From NCBI GenBank assembly GCA_963700495.1, contig CAVOXT010000001.1, forward strand, positions 868,001 to 932,000: 64,000 bases of DNA, read 5' to 3'. Below, piece by piece: positions 34,496 to 42,496 of the stretch. The position numbers and the translations under genes were made by a program. The notes under the pieces were generated by a model. The model was not told where the DNA came from. It worked only from the letters and a program-made list of their open reading frames with translations, and searched no databases. The DNA is from JACCTU01 sp963700495 (lineage in GTDB: Bacteria > Actinomycetota > Thermoleophilia > Gaiellales > Gaiellaceae). The first letter of the stretch is position 1. Each line of letters opens with the position of its first letter.

Positions 34496-35268
34496 TGGGA
34501 AGGCTCGACGGCAAGGTCGCAGTGATCACCGGCGCCGGCGGCGGGATGGGGCGGGAAGCCGCGATCCTGTTCACCGAGGAGGGTGCGAAGGTCTGCGCGG
34601 CGGACGTGAACTTTGCGGCGGCCGAGGAGACCGTCTCGCTGTGCGCGGACGGCTCCGCGTTCCCGGTCGCGGTCGACGTCGCCGACGAGGAGCAGGTGGC
34701 CGCGATGATGCGCGCGACCTCGGATCGCTTCGGCGGGATCGACGTGCTCTACAACAACGCCGGCATCTCGCCGGACGACGACGCATCGGTGCTCGACACG
34801 TCGGTCGAGGCGTGGGAGCGGGTGCAGGCCGTCAACACGAAGGGCGTCTTCCTCTGCTGCAAGCACGGGATCCCGTATCTGCGCGAGCGCGGCGGCGGCT
34901 CGGTGATCAACGTCGCTTCGTTCGTCGCGATCCTCGGCGCGGCGACGTCGCAGATCTCGTACACGGCCTCGAAGGGCGCGGTGCTCTCGATGAGCCGCGA
35001 GCTCGCCGTGCAGTTCGCGCGCGAGGGGATCCGCGTGAACGCACTCTGCCCGGGACCGGTCGAGACGCCGCTGCTCTTGAACGTCCTCGGCAGCGACCCG
35101 GCGGCGCTCGAGCGCAGGCGGGTGCACTGGCCGACGGGCCGGCTCGGGAAGCCGCGCGAGATCGTCAACGGCGCGCTGTTCCTCGCGAGTGACGACTCGT
35201 CGTACGTGACCGGCGCAACGTTCCTCGTCGACGGCGGGCTCACCGCCGCATACGTCACGCCCGAATGA
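34495..35268 (+). CDS. short-chain dehydrogenase/reductase
   Basis: A 257-residue classical SDR. VAVITGAGGGMGREAA is the NAD(P) Rossmann glycine motif, LYNNAGIS the NAG motif, and the catalytic Ser-Tyr-Lys is spread over INVASFVA and YTASKGAV. FLVDGGLTAAYVTP closes the protein. Asp in CAADVNF suggests NAD rather than NADP. It is the likely alcohol dehydrogenase partner of the adjacent aldehyde dehydrogenase. Start ATG 34495 overlaps the ALDH stop by one base. Confidence 0.92.
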   Translation: MGRLDGKVAVITGAGGGMGREAAILFTEEGAKVCAADVNFAAAEETVSLCADGSAFPVAVDVADEEQVAAMMRATSDRFGGIDVLYNNAGISPDDDASVLDTSVEAWERVQAVNTKGVFLCCKHGIPYLRERGGGSVINVASFVAILGAATSQISYTASKGAVLSMSRELAVQFAREGIRVNALCPGPVETPLLLNVLGSDPAALERRRVHWPTGRLGKPREIVNGALFLASDDSSYVTGATFLVDGGLTAAYVTPE

Positions 35269-35744
35269 GTCTCGACGTCGTTCCGTACGACGACGCGTGG
35301 CCTGCGCTCTTCGACGCCGAGGCCGACCGGATCCGCGCCGCGGTCGGCAAGCCGCTGCGCGCGGTCGAGCATGTCGGATCGACGTCCGTTCCCGGCCTGG
35401 CGGCCAAGCCGATCGTCGACATCGCGATCTCGGTCGAGGACTTCGACGAGCTCGACGTCGCCGCGCTCGAGGCTCTGGGCTACCGGTACGTCCCCGAGTA
35501 CGAGGAGGAGCTCCCTAACCGCATGTACTTCACGAAGTCCGGCTTCCACGTGCACGCCTACGAGCTGGAGCACGAGGAGTTCATGGACTACCTGCGGTTC
35601 CGCGACTACCTGCGTGCGCATCCGGAGGATGCACGCGCGTACGGCGACCTCAAGCGCCGTCTCGCACTCGATCGCGACCGTGCCGAGTACCAGGAGGCGA
35701 AGTCGCCGTACGTGAGCCGTCTGGTCGAGATGCTGCGCCGCTAA
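35265..35744 (+). CDS. GrpB family nucleotidyltransferase-like protein
   Basis: A 159-residue GrpB/UPF0157 protein. VEHVGSTSVPGLAAKPIVDI is the family's nucleotidyltransferase-like motif (G-S...D-x-D-like), and NRMYFTKSGFHVHAYELEHE and FRDYLRAHPEDARAYGDLKR are also typical. Function is unknown; some are fused to dephospho-CoA kinase. Last of the plus-strand operon, with an ATGA overlap to the SDR gene; its pathway role is doubtful and it may be a passenger. Confidence 0.92.
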   Translation: MSLDVVPYDDAWPALFDAEADRIRAAVGKPLRAVEHVGSTSVPGLAAKPIVDIAISVEDFDELDVAALEALGYRYVPEYEEELPNRMYFTKSGFHVHAYELEHEEFMDYLRFRDYLRAHPEDARAYGDLKRRLALDRDRAEYQEAKSPYVSRLVEMLRR

Positions 35745-36193
35745 GTGCCGACGACCTGGACGACCCAGCGCCGGTCGCGCTCGCGGTCGAGCTCCAGGAA
35801 GAGCACGCGCTGCCAGGTCCCGAGCTGAAGCTGTCCGTCACCGACGGGAATCGATTCGCCGGCGGACCCGAGCAGCATCGACATGCAGTGCGAGTGGCCG
35901 TTCCCGAACTCGACGTCCTCCTCGCAGATGTTCTCCGTCCGCTTGTCCCAGTCGTCGTGCGCGTAGTACTCGTCGCTTGGAACGAGACGCTTCAGCAGAG
36001 CGGCGAAGTCTTCGAGGAACCCGTTCTCGAACTCGTTCACGCGAACGCAGCAGGTCGTGTGCGGCGAGTAGACGCAGGCGATCCCGTCTGCGATCCCGCT
36101 CTCCCGGACGGCTTCGTTGACCTCGTCGGTGATGTCGCGGACGCTCAGCCCCCCGGAGGTCCGGAACCGCGATTCCCGCTGGAAGACCTTCAC
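35741..36193 (-). CDS. YjbQ/UPF0047 family protein
   Basis: A 150-residue protein of the YjbQ (UPF0047) family, some members of which show thiamin phosphate synthase activity. Family marks: CVYSPHTTCCVRVNEFENGF, DWDKRTENICEEDVEFGNGH, with SHCMSMLLG and GQLQLGTWQRVLFLELDRER. The start is GTG 36193; the frame upstream is tRNA-flank sequence. Convergent with the GrpB gene (stop overlap) and adjacent to the tRNA gene. Confidence 0.92.
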   Translation of the reverse strand: MKVFQRESRFRTSGGLSVRDITDEVNEAVRESGIADGIACVYSPHTTCCVRVNEFENGFLEDFAALLKRLVPSDEYYAHDDWDKRTENICEEDVEFGNGHSHCMSMLLGSAGESIPVGDGQLQLGTWQRVLFLELDRERDRRWVVQVVGT

Positions 36194-36264
36194 CGGGCGG
36201 CATCCTAGCGAGGCTCTGTTAAGACCGGACGAGGAACCACCGCGGCCGTTACGCTGCCTGCGGC

Positions 36265-36337
36265 GGGCCCGTAGCTCAGCGGTTAGAGCAGCGGACTCAT
36301 AATCCGTAGGTCCCTGGTTCGAATCCAGGCGGGCCCA
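36265..36337 (+). tRNA. tRNA with CAU anticodon (Ile2 or elongator Met)
   Basis: A 73-base cloverleaf. Acceptor GGGCCCG pairs with CGGGCCC plus an A discriminator, the D arm is GCTC..GAGC, and the anticodon stem GCGGA/TCCGT has the loop CTCATAA (anticodon CAT). The T arm is CCTGG TTCGAAT CCAGG. No CCA is encoded. A CAU anticodon fits elongator Met or lysidine-modified Ile2. The D-loop AGCGGTTA and the anticodon-arm sequence lean toward Ile2. Not the initiator, which has GGG/CCC pairs in the anticodon stem. Confidence 0.92.
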
Positions 36338-36491
36338 TACGACACCGCACTGACTTGCCCTTACGGCGATCACCGCTCTAGGAGCCCGTCAGGTCGCGTG
36401 TCTCTCAGGGTCACAACGCTTGCCTGGGCCGGTGATCAGGATTGCCCCATGAGGAAACGGCCTGCGGCAACGCGTATCGTCCTCGTTCGGG

Positions 36492-37430
36492 ATGGCGAGC
36501 GAAGAGTCAGTGATCGACTGGCTTCTCGCCGGCGACCCCGCGATCCGCTGGCAGGTGATGCGCGACCTTCTCGGCGAGCCGGCCGAGGTGTGGGAACGGG
36601 AGCGACGCGGGACGGTCGAGAGCGGCTGGGTGGCCGAGCTACTGGGGCACCGGCGGCCCGACGGCGAATGGCCGAAGGGACGTTGGACGGACTCCGTCTG
36701 GACGCTGCTGCTGCTCGTCGCGTGCGGGCTCCCCGAAAGCCATCCGGCCGCACGCGCGCCGATCGAGCGTCTGCTCGGTCGATTCATGCCGGCAGGATTG
36801 GACGTCGACGGTGCCTTCCTGCTGAAGCGCGTCGATCTCTGTCACCTCGGATTCTGGCTCGGGCTCGGCGCGCACTTCCTGGGTGAAGATCCGCGCCTCC
36901 CTCCTCTCGGCGTGGCGGTGCTAAGTGGGCAGCTCGACGACGGCGGATGGAACTGCCACGTGCGGAACCGCCCGAGCACGCGTCACAGCTCCTTCCACAC
37001 GACCTTCAACGTGCTCGAGAACCTTCGCATCGCGGCCGCTCGAGGGATCGTTTCGGAGCATGCGTTCCGCGATGCTGAGATGCGGGCGATCGAGTTCATG
37101 CTCTCCCACCGCCTCTACCGCTCGGACCACACAAGCCAGGTCATCTCGGAAAGGTTTACGCAGCTCACCTACCCATGGCATTGGCACTACACCGTCCTGC
37201 GTGGTCTCGACTACTTGCGCCTGACGCCCGCGATCTCTGACGAGCGACTCGGCGACCCGATCGACATGCTGCTTGAGAAGCGCAAGCCGAACGGGCGGTG
37301 GCCGCTGCAACAGCGCATTCCCGGAACGCTTCTCGTCGAGATGGAGAAGCCCGGCAAGGACAGCCGGTGGAACACCTTGCGGGCGCTCCGTATTCTGCAG
37401 CTCCGCAACAACCTCACGCACTGCCCTTAA
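36492..37430 (+). CDS. squalene-cyclase/prenyltransferase-like alpha-toroid protein
   Basis: A 312-residue, tryptophan- and leucine-rich helical protein. Repeated short motifs typical of the terpene cyclase/prenyltransferase alpha-alpha barrel occur: RRPDGEWPKGRWTDSVWTLL, DDGGWNCHVRNRPSTRHSSF, and RKPNGRWPLQQRIPG. No DxDD cyclase signature is visible, so it is probably not a standard triterpene cyclase; the His-rich patch HSSFHTTFN is unusual. No signal peptide. Relatives are annotated only as hypothetical or squalene-cyclase-like. ATG at 36492 follows GGGATGGCGAG. Confidence 0.65.
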   Translation: MASEESVIDWLLAGDPAIRWQVMRDLLGEPAEVWERERRGTVESGWVAELLGHRRPDGEWPKGRWTDSVWTLLLLVACGLPESHPAARAPIERLLGRFMPAGLDVDGAFLLKRVDLCHLGFWLGLGAHFLGEDPRLPPLGVAVLSGQLDDGGWNCHVRNRPSTRHSSFHTTFNVLENLRIAAARGIVSEHAFRDAEMRAIEFMLSHRLYRSDHTSQVISERFTQLTYPWHWHYTVLRGLDYLRLTPAISDERLGDPIDMLLEKRKPNGRWPLQQRIPGTLLVEMEKPGKDSRWNTLRALRILQLRNNLTHCP

Positions 37431-37500
37431 CGTCAAGCGCAGGTACACGTAGTCGCCGGGCTCCGCGCGCGCGTCGGAGCCGGTGTGCTCCGTGTGCGCC

Positions 37501-37929
37501 TCACGCCGCGATCTTCTCCAGCAACGCGTCGATGCGCGCGAACCCGCCCTTCGCGCCCTCCTCGACGCCGTACTGCATGGTGGTGTCTCGCTGCTCGGTC
37601 GTCTCGAAGCGCATCGTCTGGGTCAGCTTCGTCTGCTCACCGAGATCCTGGAACTCGAGCGTCTGCAGGTGGTTCTGGAACGTCTGCACGAGCCGCTCGG
37701 GCGCGTCGACCTCGCGGAACTCGCCCTCGACGACGCCGAAGGCGGTTCGGAACCGGTAGGTGCCGCCGGGACGGACGTCCATCTCCTCGACGACGGTGCC
37801 GTCGCCCCACCATTCGGGGATCAGCTTCGGGTCGGTCCAGACGGAGTAGACGTGCGTGCGCGGTGCGTCGAAGATGCGCTCGACGCGGATCTCGAGCTCG
37901 TTCGGGGTGGTGACGGTGGTGGTGTTCAT
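37501..37929 (-). CDS. SRPBCC / AHSA1-like protein
   Basis: A 142-residue START-like protein. IRVERIFDAPRTHVYSVWTD and PKLIPEWWGDG open the fold; VVEEMDVRPGGTYRFRTAFG, EFREVDAPERLVQTF and the C-terminal helix (FARIDALLEKI) complete it. The start ATG 37929 has CGAAAGGAGAACG directly upstream and overlaps the ArsR stop (ATGA). Such proteins bind small hydrophobic ligands in a deep pocket; together with ArsR-like repressors they form very common pairs, role unknown. Confidence 0.9.
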   Translation of the reverse strand: MNTTTVTTPNELEIRVERIFDAPRTHVYSVWTDPKLIPEWWGDGTVVEEMDVRPGGTYRFRTAFGVVEGEFREVDAPERLVQTFQNHLQTLEFQDLGEQTKLTQTMRFETTEQRDTTMQYGVEEGAKGGFARIDALLEKIAA

Positions 37930-38237
37930 CGTTCTCCTTTCGTGCGTTCGACGACCTGCGCGAAGCGGTCGAGCCGCTGCAGCCATGTGCTGATGCCCTC
38001 GAAGGCGTAGGGCGCGAGCATGCACCTGCGGACACGGCCGACCTTCTCCGTCGTCACGAGCTCCGCCTCCTCGAGCAGCCGGATGTGCTTCTTCATCCCG
38101 GTCAGCGACATGCCGAAGGGCTCGGCGAGCTCGCTGATCGTCGCGCTGCCGGAACCGAGCCGTTCGAGGACGGCGCGGCGGGACGGGTCGGCGAGGGCTG
38201 CGAAAGCGAGGTCGACGGTCGTCGGATACTGAACCAT
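37926..38237 (-). CDS. ArsR-family transcriptional regulator
   Basis: A 103-residue winged-helix repressor. AFAALADPSRRAVLERLGSG, then ATISELAEPFGMSLTGMKKH, gives the recognition helix region, and LEEAELVTTEKVGRVRRCML the wing. No metal-binding Cys cluster (CxC) is present, so it is of the SRPBCC-linked, probably non-metal type. The start ATG 38237 lies inside the spacer of a perfect 9-bp inverted repeat (38226-38249), which suggests autoregulation. It precedes its SRPBCC partner with an ATGA overlap. Confidence 0.92.
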   Translation of the reverse strand: MVQYPTTVDLAFAALADPSRRAVLERLGSGSATISELAEPFGMSLTGMKKHIRLLEEAELVTTEKVGRVRRCMLAPYAFEGISTWLQRLDRFAQVVERTKGER

Positions 38238-38249
38238 TGAGTTCAGTAT
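38226..38249. promoter_or_regulatory. palindromic operator candidate for the ArsR regulator
   Basis: ATACTGAAC (38226-38234) and GTTCAGTAT (38241-38249) are perfect inverted repeats around CATTGA, which contains the ArsR start codon on the minus strand. Two dyad arms with centres 15 bases apart suit a dimeric winged-helix regulator. Sequence symmetry and position are direct; binding is inferred. Confidence 0.6.
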
Positions 38250-38382
38250 TGCAGACCTGATCCCGAAAGGGCAACAGGGTCCGGGTCGTGCAGTCCGACC
38301 AGCTGTCCGTCGTCGCGGCGCCGGCTTCATCTCGCTTCTAACGGCGTTTCCCGACGGCGAACGAGGGAAGGCAGGACCCGAA

Positions 38383-39057
38383 GTGTCGATGACCGGCATG
38401 GCGGTTGCCGTCGTCGCCGGGAGTCTCGCACTGCTTCCGGCCGGGGCCTCGGCGCGGGCTCTTCCCGGCGCAGTGCCGGCGGCACCAGGCGCTGCTCCCA
38501 CCTGGCTCAAGTCAGCGCGAGCGCAACTGTCGAAGCTCAAGGTCAAGCCGGCCGGCTCCATGGCCGGGTACGAACGGGAGAAGTTCGGGCCCGCGTGGAA
38601 GGACGTGGATCAGAACGGCTGCGACACCCGCAACGACATTCTCGACCGCGACCTGAAACGGATCGTCTTCAGGGCCGGCAGCGACTGCATCGTGGCAACC
38701 GGAATCCTGCGGGATCCGTACACGGCCACGACGATCAAGTTCGTCCGAGGTGTCCGCACCTCGTCGGCCGTCCAGATCGACCACGTGGTCGCGCTCGCTG
38801 CGGCATGGCGTACGGGGGCACGTCGGTGGACGGCCACCAAGCGGCTGTACTACGCGAACGACCGCCTCGTCCTGCTTGCGGTCGACGGTCCCACCAATGG
38901 GTCGAAGAGCGACAGCGACGCGGCAGACTGGCTACCGCCAAAAGCCTCGTTCCGCTGCCGCTACGTCGCCAGGCAGATCTCGATCAAGCGGAAGTACGTC
39001 CTTTGGGTGACGCGCCCGGAGAAGCAGACGATGACGCGGCTGTTGCGCGGTTGTTGA
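38383..39057 (+). CDS. secreted HNH-type nuclease, DUF1524-like
   Basis: 224 residues. The signal peptide MTGMAVAVVAGSLALLPAGA ends at ASARA. The mature domain has VQIDHVVALAAAWRTGARRW and TNGSKSDSDAADWLPPKASF; the D-H-V-V core and the downstream N-x(3)-S-D-x-D-A-x-x-W-x-P resemble the metal-binding beta-beta-alpha site of the DUF1524/GmrSD-type HNH proteins that many actinobacteria secrete. Likely an exported nuclease. The start is GTG 38383; ATG two codons in is equally possible. Confidence 0.8.
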   Translation: MSMTGMAVAVVAGSLALLPAGASARALPGAVPAAPGAAPTWLKSARAQLSKLKVKPAGSMAGYEREKFGPAWKDVDQNGCDTRNDILDRDLKRIVFRAGSDCIVATGILRDPYTATTIKFVRGVRTSSAVQIDHVVALAAAWRTGARRWTATKRLYYANDRLVLLAVDGPTNGSKSDSDAADWLPPKASFRCRYVARQISIKRKYVLWVTRPEKQTMTRLLRGC

Positions 39058-39064
39058 TGCAAGG

Positions 39065-40366
39065 CTAGCCCCGGAACTGCGCTGTGACGACCTTCGGTCC
39101 CATAACGAGAAGGCGGCAAGGGCGCGTTCCCCGACATGCGCCCCGCCAGCCGACGAACCTCGAGCCGGGCCGCGGCGTCGCGCGCAGGATGAGAGTCGTG
39201 GCGTGCTCGATGTTCGTCGTGCAGCGGCGGCTGCACGTCGTTGCCGCAAACCGCACTCGGCCTGGTCCAAGCACCGCGACCACGACCCTGTAACGCTGCC
39301 TGTCGAAGCGTGCTGTCACGTTCGCTGCCTGATCGAGATGCAGGGTGCACGGACCGATCGCCTCCGAGCAGGCGCCTCCCCAGCCGGAGAAGAGCGACCC
39401 GTCGTTGGGTTTCGCAGTCAGCGTGACATCCGCACCACGGACGAATGTCCCCGTGCACGTCGGCGAGCAGACCAGGTTGCTCGAGGTGCCACCCGCTGCG
39501 GCGTCGATATTGCCCGCGCCACGGCCGGCGAGCGCGACGGTCAGGCTGACCTGTTCGCGTGGGCCGAGATACGGGCTGGCCGCAAAGTCCGGACAGTCGG
39601 AGCGCCCATGCGCGTAATAGTCGTCGTGTCCGACGTCAAGATGCATCTGCTCCGGCGCGTCGGTGCGCCAGGGCGCGTCGCCAGCCCACATCAGGTCGAA
39701 CGGACTGTCCGAGACGTGATCAACGCGGGTCACGTGTGGCGCACAGCGTGGCGCCATCCCGAGGGTGTGCAGGATCTCGTGCAACATCCCGAACTCGAAG
39801 TAGCCGGGGGGCGTCCGGCCGAGCGGGTTCGAGGCGCAATTAGCTCCGGGCGGCGTCCCTTTCAGGTACATCGCTCCGACGGCGCCGCGAAACGTTGGGT
39901 CGGGATCACCTCCTCCGCATGCCCAGGTGGAACCACCGTCGTAGTAGACCGCGTAGAGCTTCGCCGTCGAGGTGAAGCCGGCGGCGTAGATCTCCTCCTC
40001 GATCTGCTCGCGTACGAACGCACCTCGGGCCGCGGCGACTGCGTCATTCACCGCGAGGCGGAAGAAGCTCACGTCGAGCTCGCCCTGATACGTGTCGACC
40101 TGCATTGCCCGGCCACCGGTCTCTCGTCTCAGCCAGTTCTGGAACGACGCGACCGAGGCAGAAATCACCGAGCCGGTGTCATAGGCTCGGTCCTGTCCGT
40201 CGCGGGGCACGACATAGAGGAAGTGAACCTGTACGCCCCCGCGATCGTCGGGCCGGTCGCTCGAGGCTCGCGGCAGCGCGGCTTCGCCAGAGGGTGCTCC
40301 CGCAGCCAGGATCACCGCCGCCGCGATCACGATGGTTCCGAAGAACGCCGACCGTCGCCCGGTCAT
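39065..40366 (-). CDS. secreted zinc-metalloprotease-like protein with InlB-type repeats
   Basis: About 433 residues from ATG 40366 (earlier GTG/ATG starts at 40414 and 40393 are possible). The signal peptide is RRSAFFGTIVIAAAVILAAG. The middle has HEILH in FEFGMLHEILHTLGMAP, a HExxH zinc motif with a downstream His in PRCAPHVTRVDHVSD. The C-terminal third holds two divergent repeats, GSLFSGWGGACSEAIGPCTL and GSRFVGWRGACRGTRPCRLL, resembling the InlB B-repeat / Flg_new beta-grasp module. An exported enzyme or adhesin is likely. Convergent with the DUF1524 gene. Confidence 0.7.
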   Translation of the reverse strand: MTGRRSAFFGTIVIAAAVILAAGAPSGEAALPRASSDRPDDRGGVQVHFLYVVPRDGQDRAYDTGSVISASVASFQNWLRRETGGRAMQVDTYQGELDVSFFRLAVNDAVAAARGAFVREQIEEEIYAAGFTSTAKLYAVYYDGGSTWACGGGDPDPTFRGAVGAMYLKGTPPGANCASNPLGRTPPGYFEFGMLHEILHTLGMAPRCAPHVTRVDHVSDSPFDLMWAGDAPWRTDAPEQMHLDVGHDDYYAHGRSDCPDFAASPYLGPREQVSLTVALAGRGAGNIDAAAGGTSSNLVCSPTCTGTFVRGADVTLTAKPNDGSLFSGWGGACSEAIGPCTLHLDQAANVTARFDRQRYRVVVAVLGPGRVRFAATTCSRRCTTNIEHATTLILRATPRPGSRFVGWRGACRGTRPCRLLVMGPKVVTAQFRG

Positions 40367-40556
40367 GGCCGCGCAAACGGTGGAGGAGCTCATCGGAAAC
40401 ACATCGTCCGCCACGACTAACAGGCCCGCATCAGCCTTTCAACCGCCGCAGGGCTAGGAGCAGCCCAGCTGGAGGAAAGCGTCGGGGAGTTGCCGGGCGC
40501 CGTCAGGAGGGGCCAATACGCTTTCGAAGCGGAGCCCAGTCCAGAGAGGGGACACC

Positions 40557-41066
40557 ATGAGAAAGCGACTGCCGATCATCCTGTCCACCACAGCGCTCGT
40601 CGTCGCCGTGCTCGGCGCGACGCCCGTTGGAGAAGCAGCGATGAACCTCGCCGTTCCGCGGAACTCCGTGGGAACGATCCAGTTGAAGACCAACGCGGTG
40701 ACCAGCATCAAGGTCAAGAACGGCTCGCTCCTCAAGGCCGACTTCAAGGCCGGCCAGGCTCCCACCGGCCCGGCGGGGCCCGCGGGGCCGCAGGGGCCGC
40801 CCGGCCTCAGCAGCCTTCAGACCGTCTTCGCGACCGGCGTGATCAACTCGACGACGACGCGGACGCTGACGGCGGCGTGCCCGGCCGGCAAGCTGGCGAT
40901 CGGCGGCGGCGTCGCGGTGTCGCCGGTGAACACGGCAGGCGTGGCCGTCACGACGAGCTACCTCGCGAACCCGACGACGTGGACAGCCTCGGCGCGAGAG
41001 ATCAACGCAACGGGCGTGCAGTGGGGCATGAACGTCGTGGTGATCTGCGCGGTCGTCGCGCAGTAG
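40557..41066 (+). CDS. secreted collagen-like short-repeat protein
   Basis: A 169-residue exported protein. Signal peptide: RLPIILSTTALVVAVLGATP. Residues about 30-65 (LAVPRNSVGTIQLKTNAVTS) form a repeated VP..S/VGT.QLK..AV motif often seen before collagen-like segments in actinobacteria, followed by four Gly-X-Y triplets (GPAGPAGPQGPPG). The C-terminal 80 residues (LTAACPAGKLAIGGGVAVSP) make a small cysteine-containing beta domain. The start ATG 40557 has GAGAGGGGACACC. Function unknown; surface protein. Confidence 0.75.
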   Translation: MRKRLPIILSTTALVVAVLGATPVGEAAMNLAVPRNSVGTIQLKTNAVTSIKVKNGSLLKADFKAGQAPTGPAGPAGPQGPPGLSSLQTVFATGVINSTTTRTLTAACPAGKLAIGGGVAVSPVNTAGVAVTTSYLANPTTWTASAREINATGVQWGMNVVVICAVVAQ

Positions 41067-41069
41067 CCG

Positions 41070-41228
41070 CTAACGAAGGCGAAGCTGGCGCAGCAGACGC
41101 GAAACGCGCCGGTGGCGGCGACGTTCGACGGGCGTCAGCACCTGCTGCATCCGGCGGTGCGCAGCGCGCTCCCGGTCGGCGCGGATCGCGTCGCGCATCT
41201 CCTCGTACTGGCTCTCTTCAGAGTGCAT
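41070..41228 (-). CDS. small arginine-rich hypothetical protein
   Basis: In the 272-base gap 41067-41338 the minus strand encodes a 52-residue frame from ATG 41228: MHSEESQYEEMRDAIRADRE, then RAAHRRMQQVLTPVERRRH, ending LLRQLRLR. It shares with the protein at 4010-4195 the acidic Tyr-Glu-Glu start, the heptad-like Arg pattern and the basic C-terminus, though not close identity. No strong Shine-Dalgarno is visible, so it is only moderately supported. The frame ends four bases from the stop of the collagen-like gene. Confidence 0.45.
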   Translation of the reverse strand: MHSEESQYEEMRDAIRADRERAAHRRMQQVLTPVERRRHRRVSRLLRQLRLR

Positions 41229-41338
41229 CTGGGGCCGTTCTCGGCGGGGGCCGGATCTCCTGCGGCGCTTGCGAAGCCGGACGCCACGTCGTACCCTGAA
41301 CGCGACCGCTGCGGCATGGTTGACGGAAGGACTGCGCC

Positions 41339-42439
41339 TTGGCCGATGTCGCGCACCAGTTCGAGTCTCGATCCCGCCTCAAGCAGGCGTGGGGTGCGCT
41401 CCGCGGGCGGGAGTACGCGACGCAATCGGCTGTCGAGACCCCGGTCTCCTTCCCCGAGCTCGTCTGGGCTCACCACGAACGGCAGAAGGAGGTCTACGAA
41501 GGCGTGCGCGACGGCGAGTGGGAGCAGGAGTACCGGCGCCGCCAGAAGAGCTTCCGCAGCGAGCACGGCGAGGTCGTCGATGCCTACTGGTGCCGATTCG
41601 AGGCGTCCGGCGTTGCCCTGACCGAGCTCGCGCTGCCGCGGCGGCTCACAAACTTCTATCGCCGCGACTCGATCCTGCGGCTGCACACCGCAACCGACTG
41701 GAGGACGTCGAACGCCTCTGCCATCGCGTCGTGTCTACATCGCTGGGAGACGGCGGGAATCAAGGCAAGCGAGGTGCTGCGAGACACGAGCGAGCGGATC
41801 GCGCTGCACCGGATCTTCGCCGCCAGCAGCCGGGTGCTCGGATTCGTCGACCGGGACCACACGGACAAGGCTGCGCCTGCGCTCAACCTCGGCACCATGC
41901 TCGCCGAGCAGGAGGCGGAGCTCACGGACGTCGACAACTACTACCGGCGCGCCGGCGAGAACACCGCCCGGATCGTCTACTTCCGCGGGATGCTGTGGGG
42001 GACTGCGCTGCTCGCGCTGATCGTCGGCGGGGCCTTCCTGGCGGCGTGGGGTCTCGGCTGGCTGGACCCGCGTGATCCGGACATCTACACGCTGTTCGTC
42101 TGCATCGCGATGGGTGCCGCGGGCGCGATCCTGAGCGTGATGACGAGGATGGCGAAGACCGACGGTTTCAACGTCGACTTCGAGGTGGGGAGGAAGTCCG
42201 TTCGCTTCCTCGGTGGGCTGCGCCCGTGGATCGGCGCAACCTTTGCCTTCGTCATCTACCTCGCGCTGAAGAGCAGCCTCATCGAGATCCTCCAGGGGCA
42301 GACCCACGGGATCTACTTCTTTGCGACCGTCAGCTTTCTCGCGGGCTTCAGCGAGCGGCATGCCAAGGTGTTGCTCGACAGCGCGATTGGCGGGGAGAGC
42401 ACTCCCTCAGACGCGACTGACGGGTCGAAGAAGCAGTAG
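41339..42439 (+). CDS. hypothetical membrane protein
   Basis: 366 residues from a TTG at 41339, with GGAAGG eight bases upstream. The first 200 residues are soluble and helical with charged stretches (WEQEYRRRQKSFRSEHGEVV; FYRRDSILRLHTATDW). Then come membrane helices FRGMLWGTALLALIVGGAFL, YTLFVCIAMGAAGAILSVMT, PWIGATFAFVIYLALKSSLI and IYFFATVSFLAGFSERHAKV. No family recognised; the layout (soluble head, three or four helices) might be a channel or sensor. Stands alone. Confidence 0.65.
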   Translation: MADVAHQFESRSRLKQAWGALRGREYATQSAVETPVSFPELVWAHHERQKEVYEGVRDGEWEQEYRRRQKSFRSEHGEVVDAYWCRFEASGVALTELALPRRLTNFYRRDSILRLHTATDWRTSNASAIASCLHRWETAGIKASEVLRDTSERIALHRIFAASSRVLGFVDRDHTDKAAPALNLGTMLAEQEAELTDVDNYYRRAGENTARIVYFRGMLWGTALLALIVGGAFLAAWGLGWLDPRDPDIYTLFVCIAMGAAGAILSVMTRMAKTDGFNVDFEVGRKSVRFLGGLRPWIGATFAFVIYLALKSSLIEILQGQTHGIYFFATVSFLAGFSERHAKVLLDSAIGGESTPSDATDGSKKQ

Positions 42440-42496
42440 CCGCCCACCCGGCGGATTTCATGGTTCGCTCCGCGCGGCGCGGGGGACCTTCCGAGT

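Noticed and set aside
37431..37500. Protein-like frame (AHTEHTGSDARAEPGDYVYL) on the minus strand upstream of the toroid gene's end
   Set aside because: Only about 25 codons look coding, with no start, and it runs into antisense of the toroid gene; too short to support.
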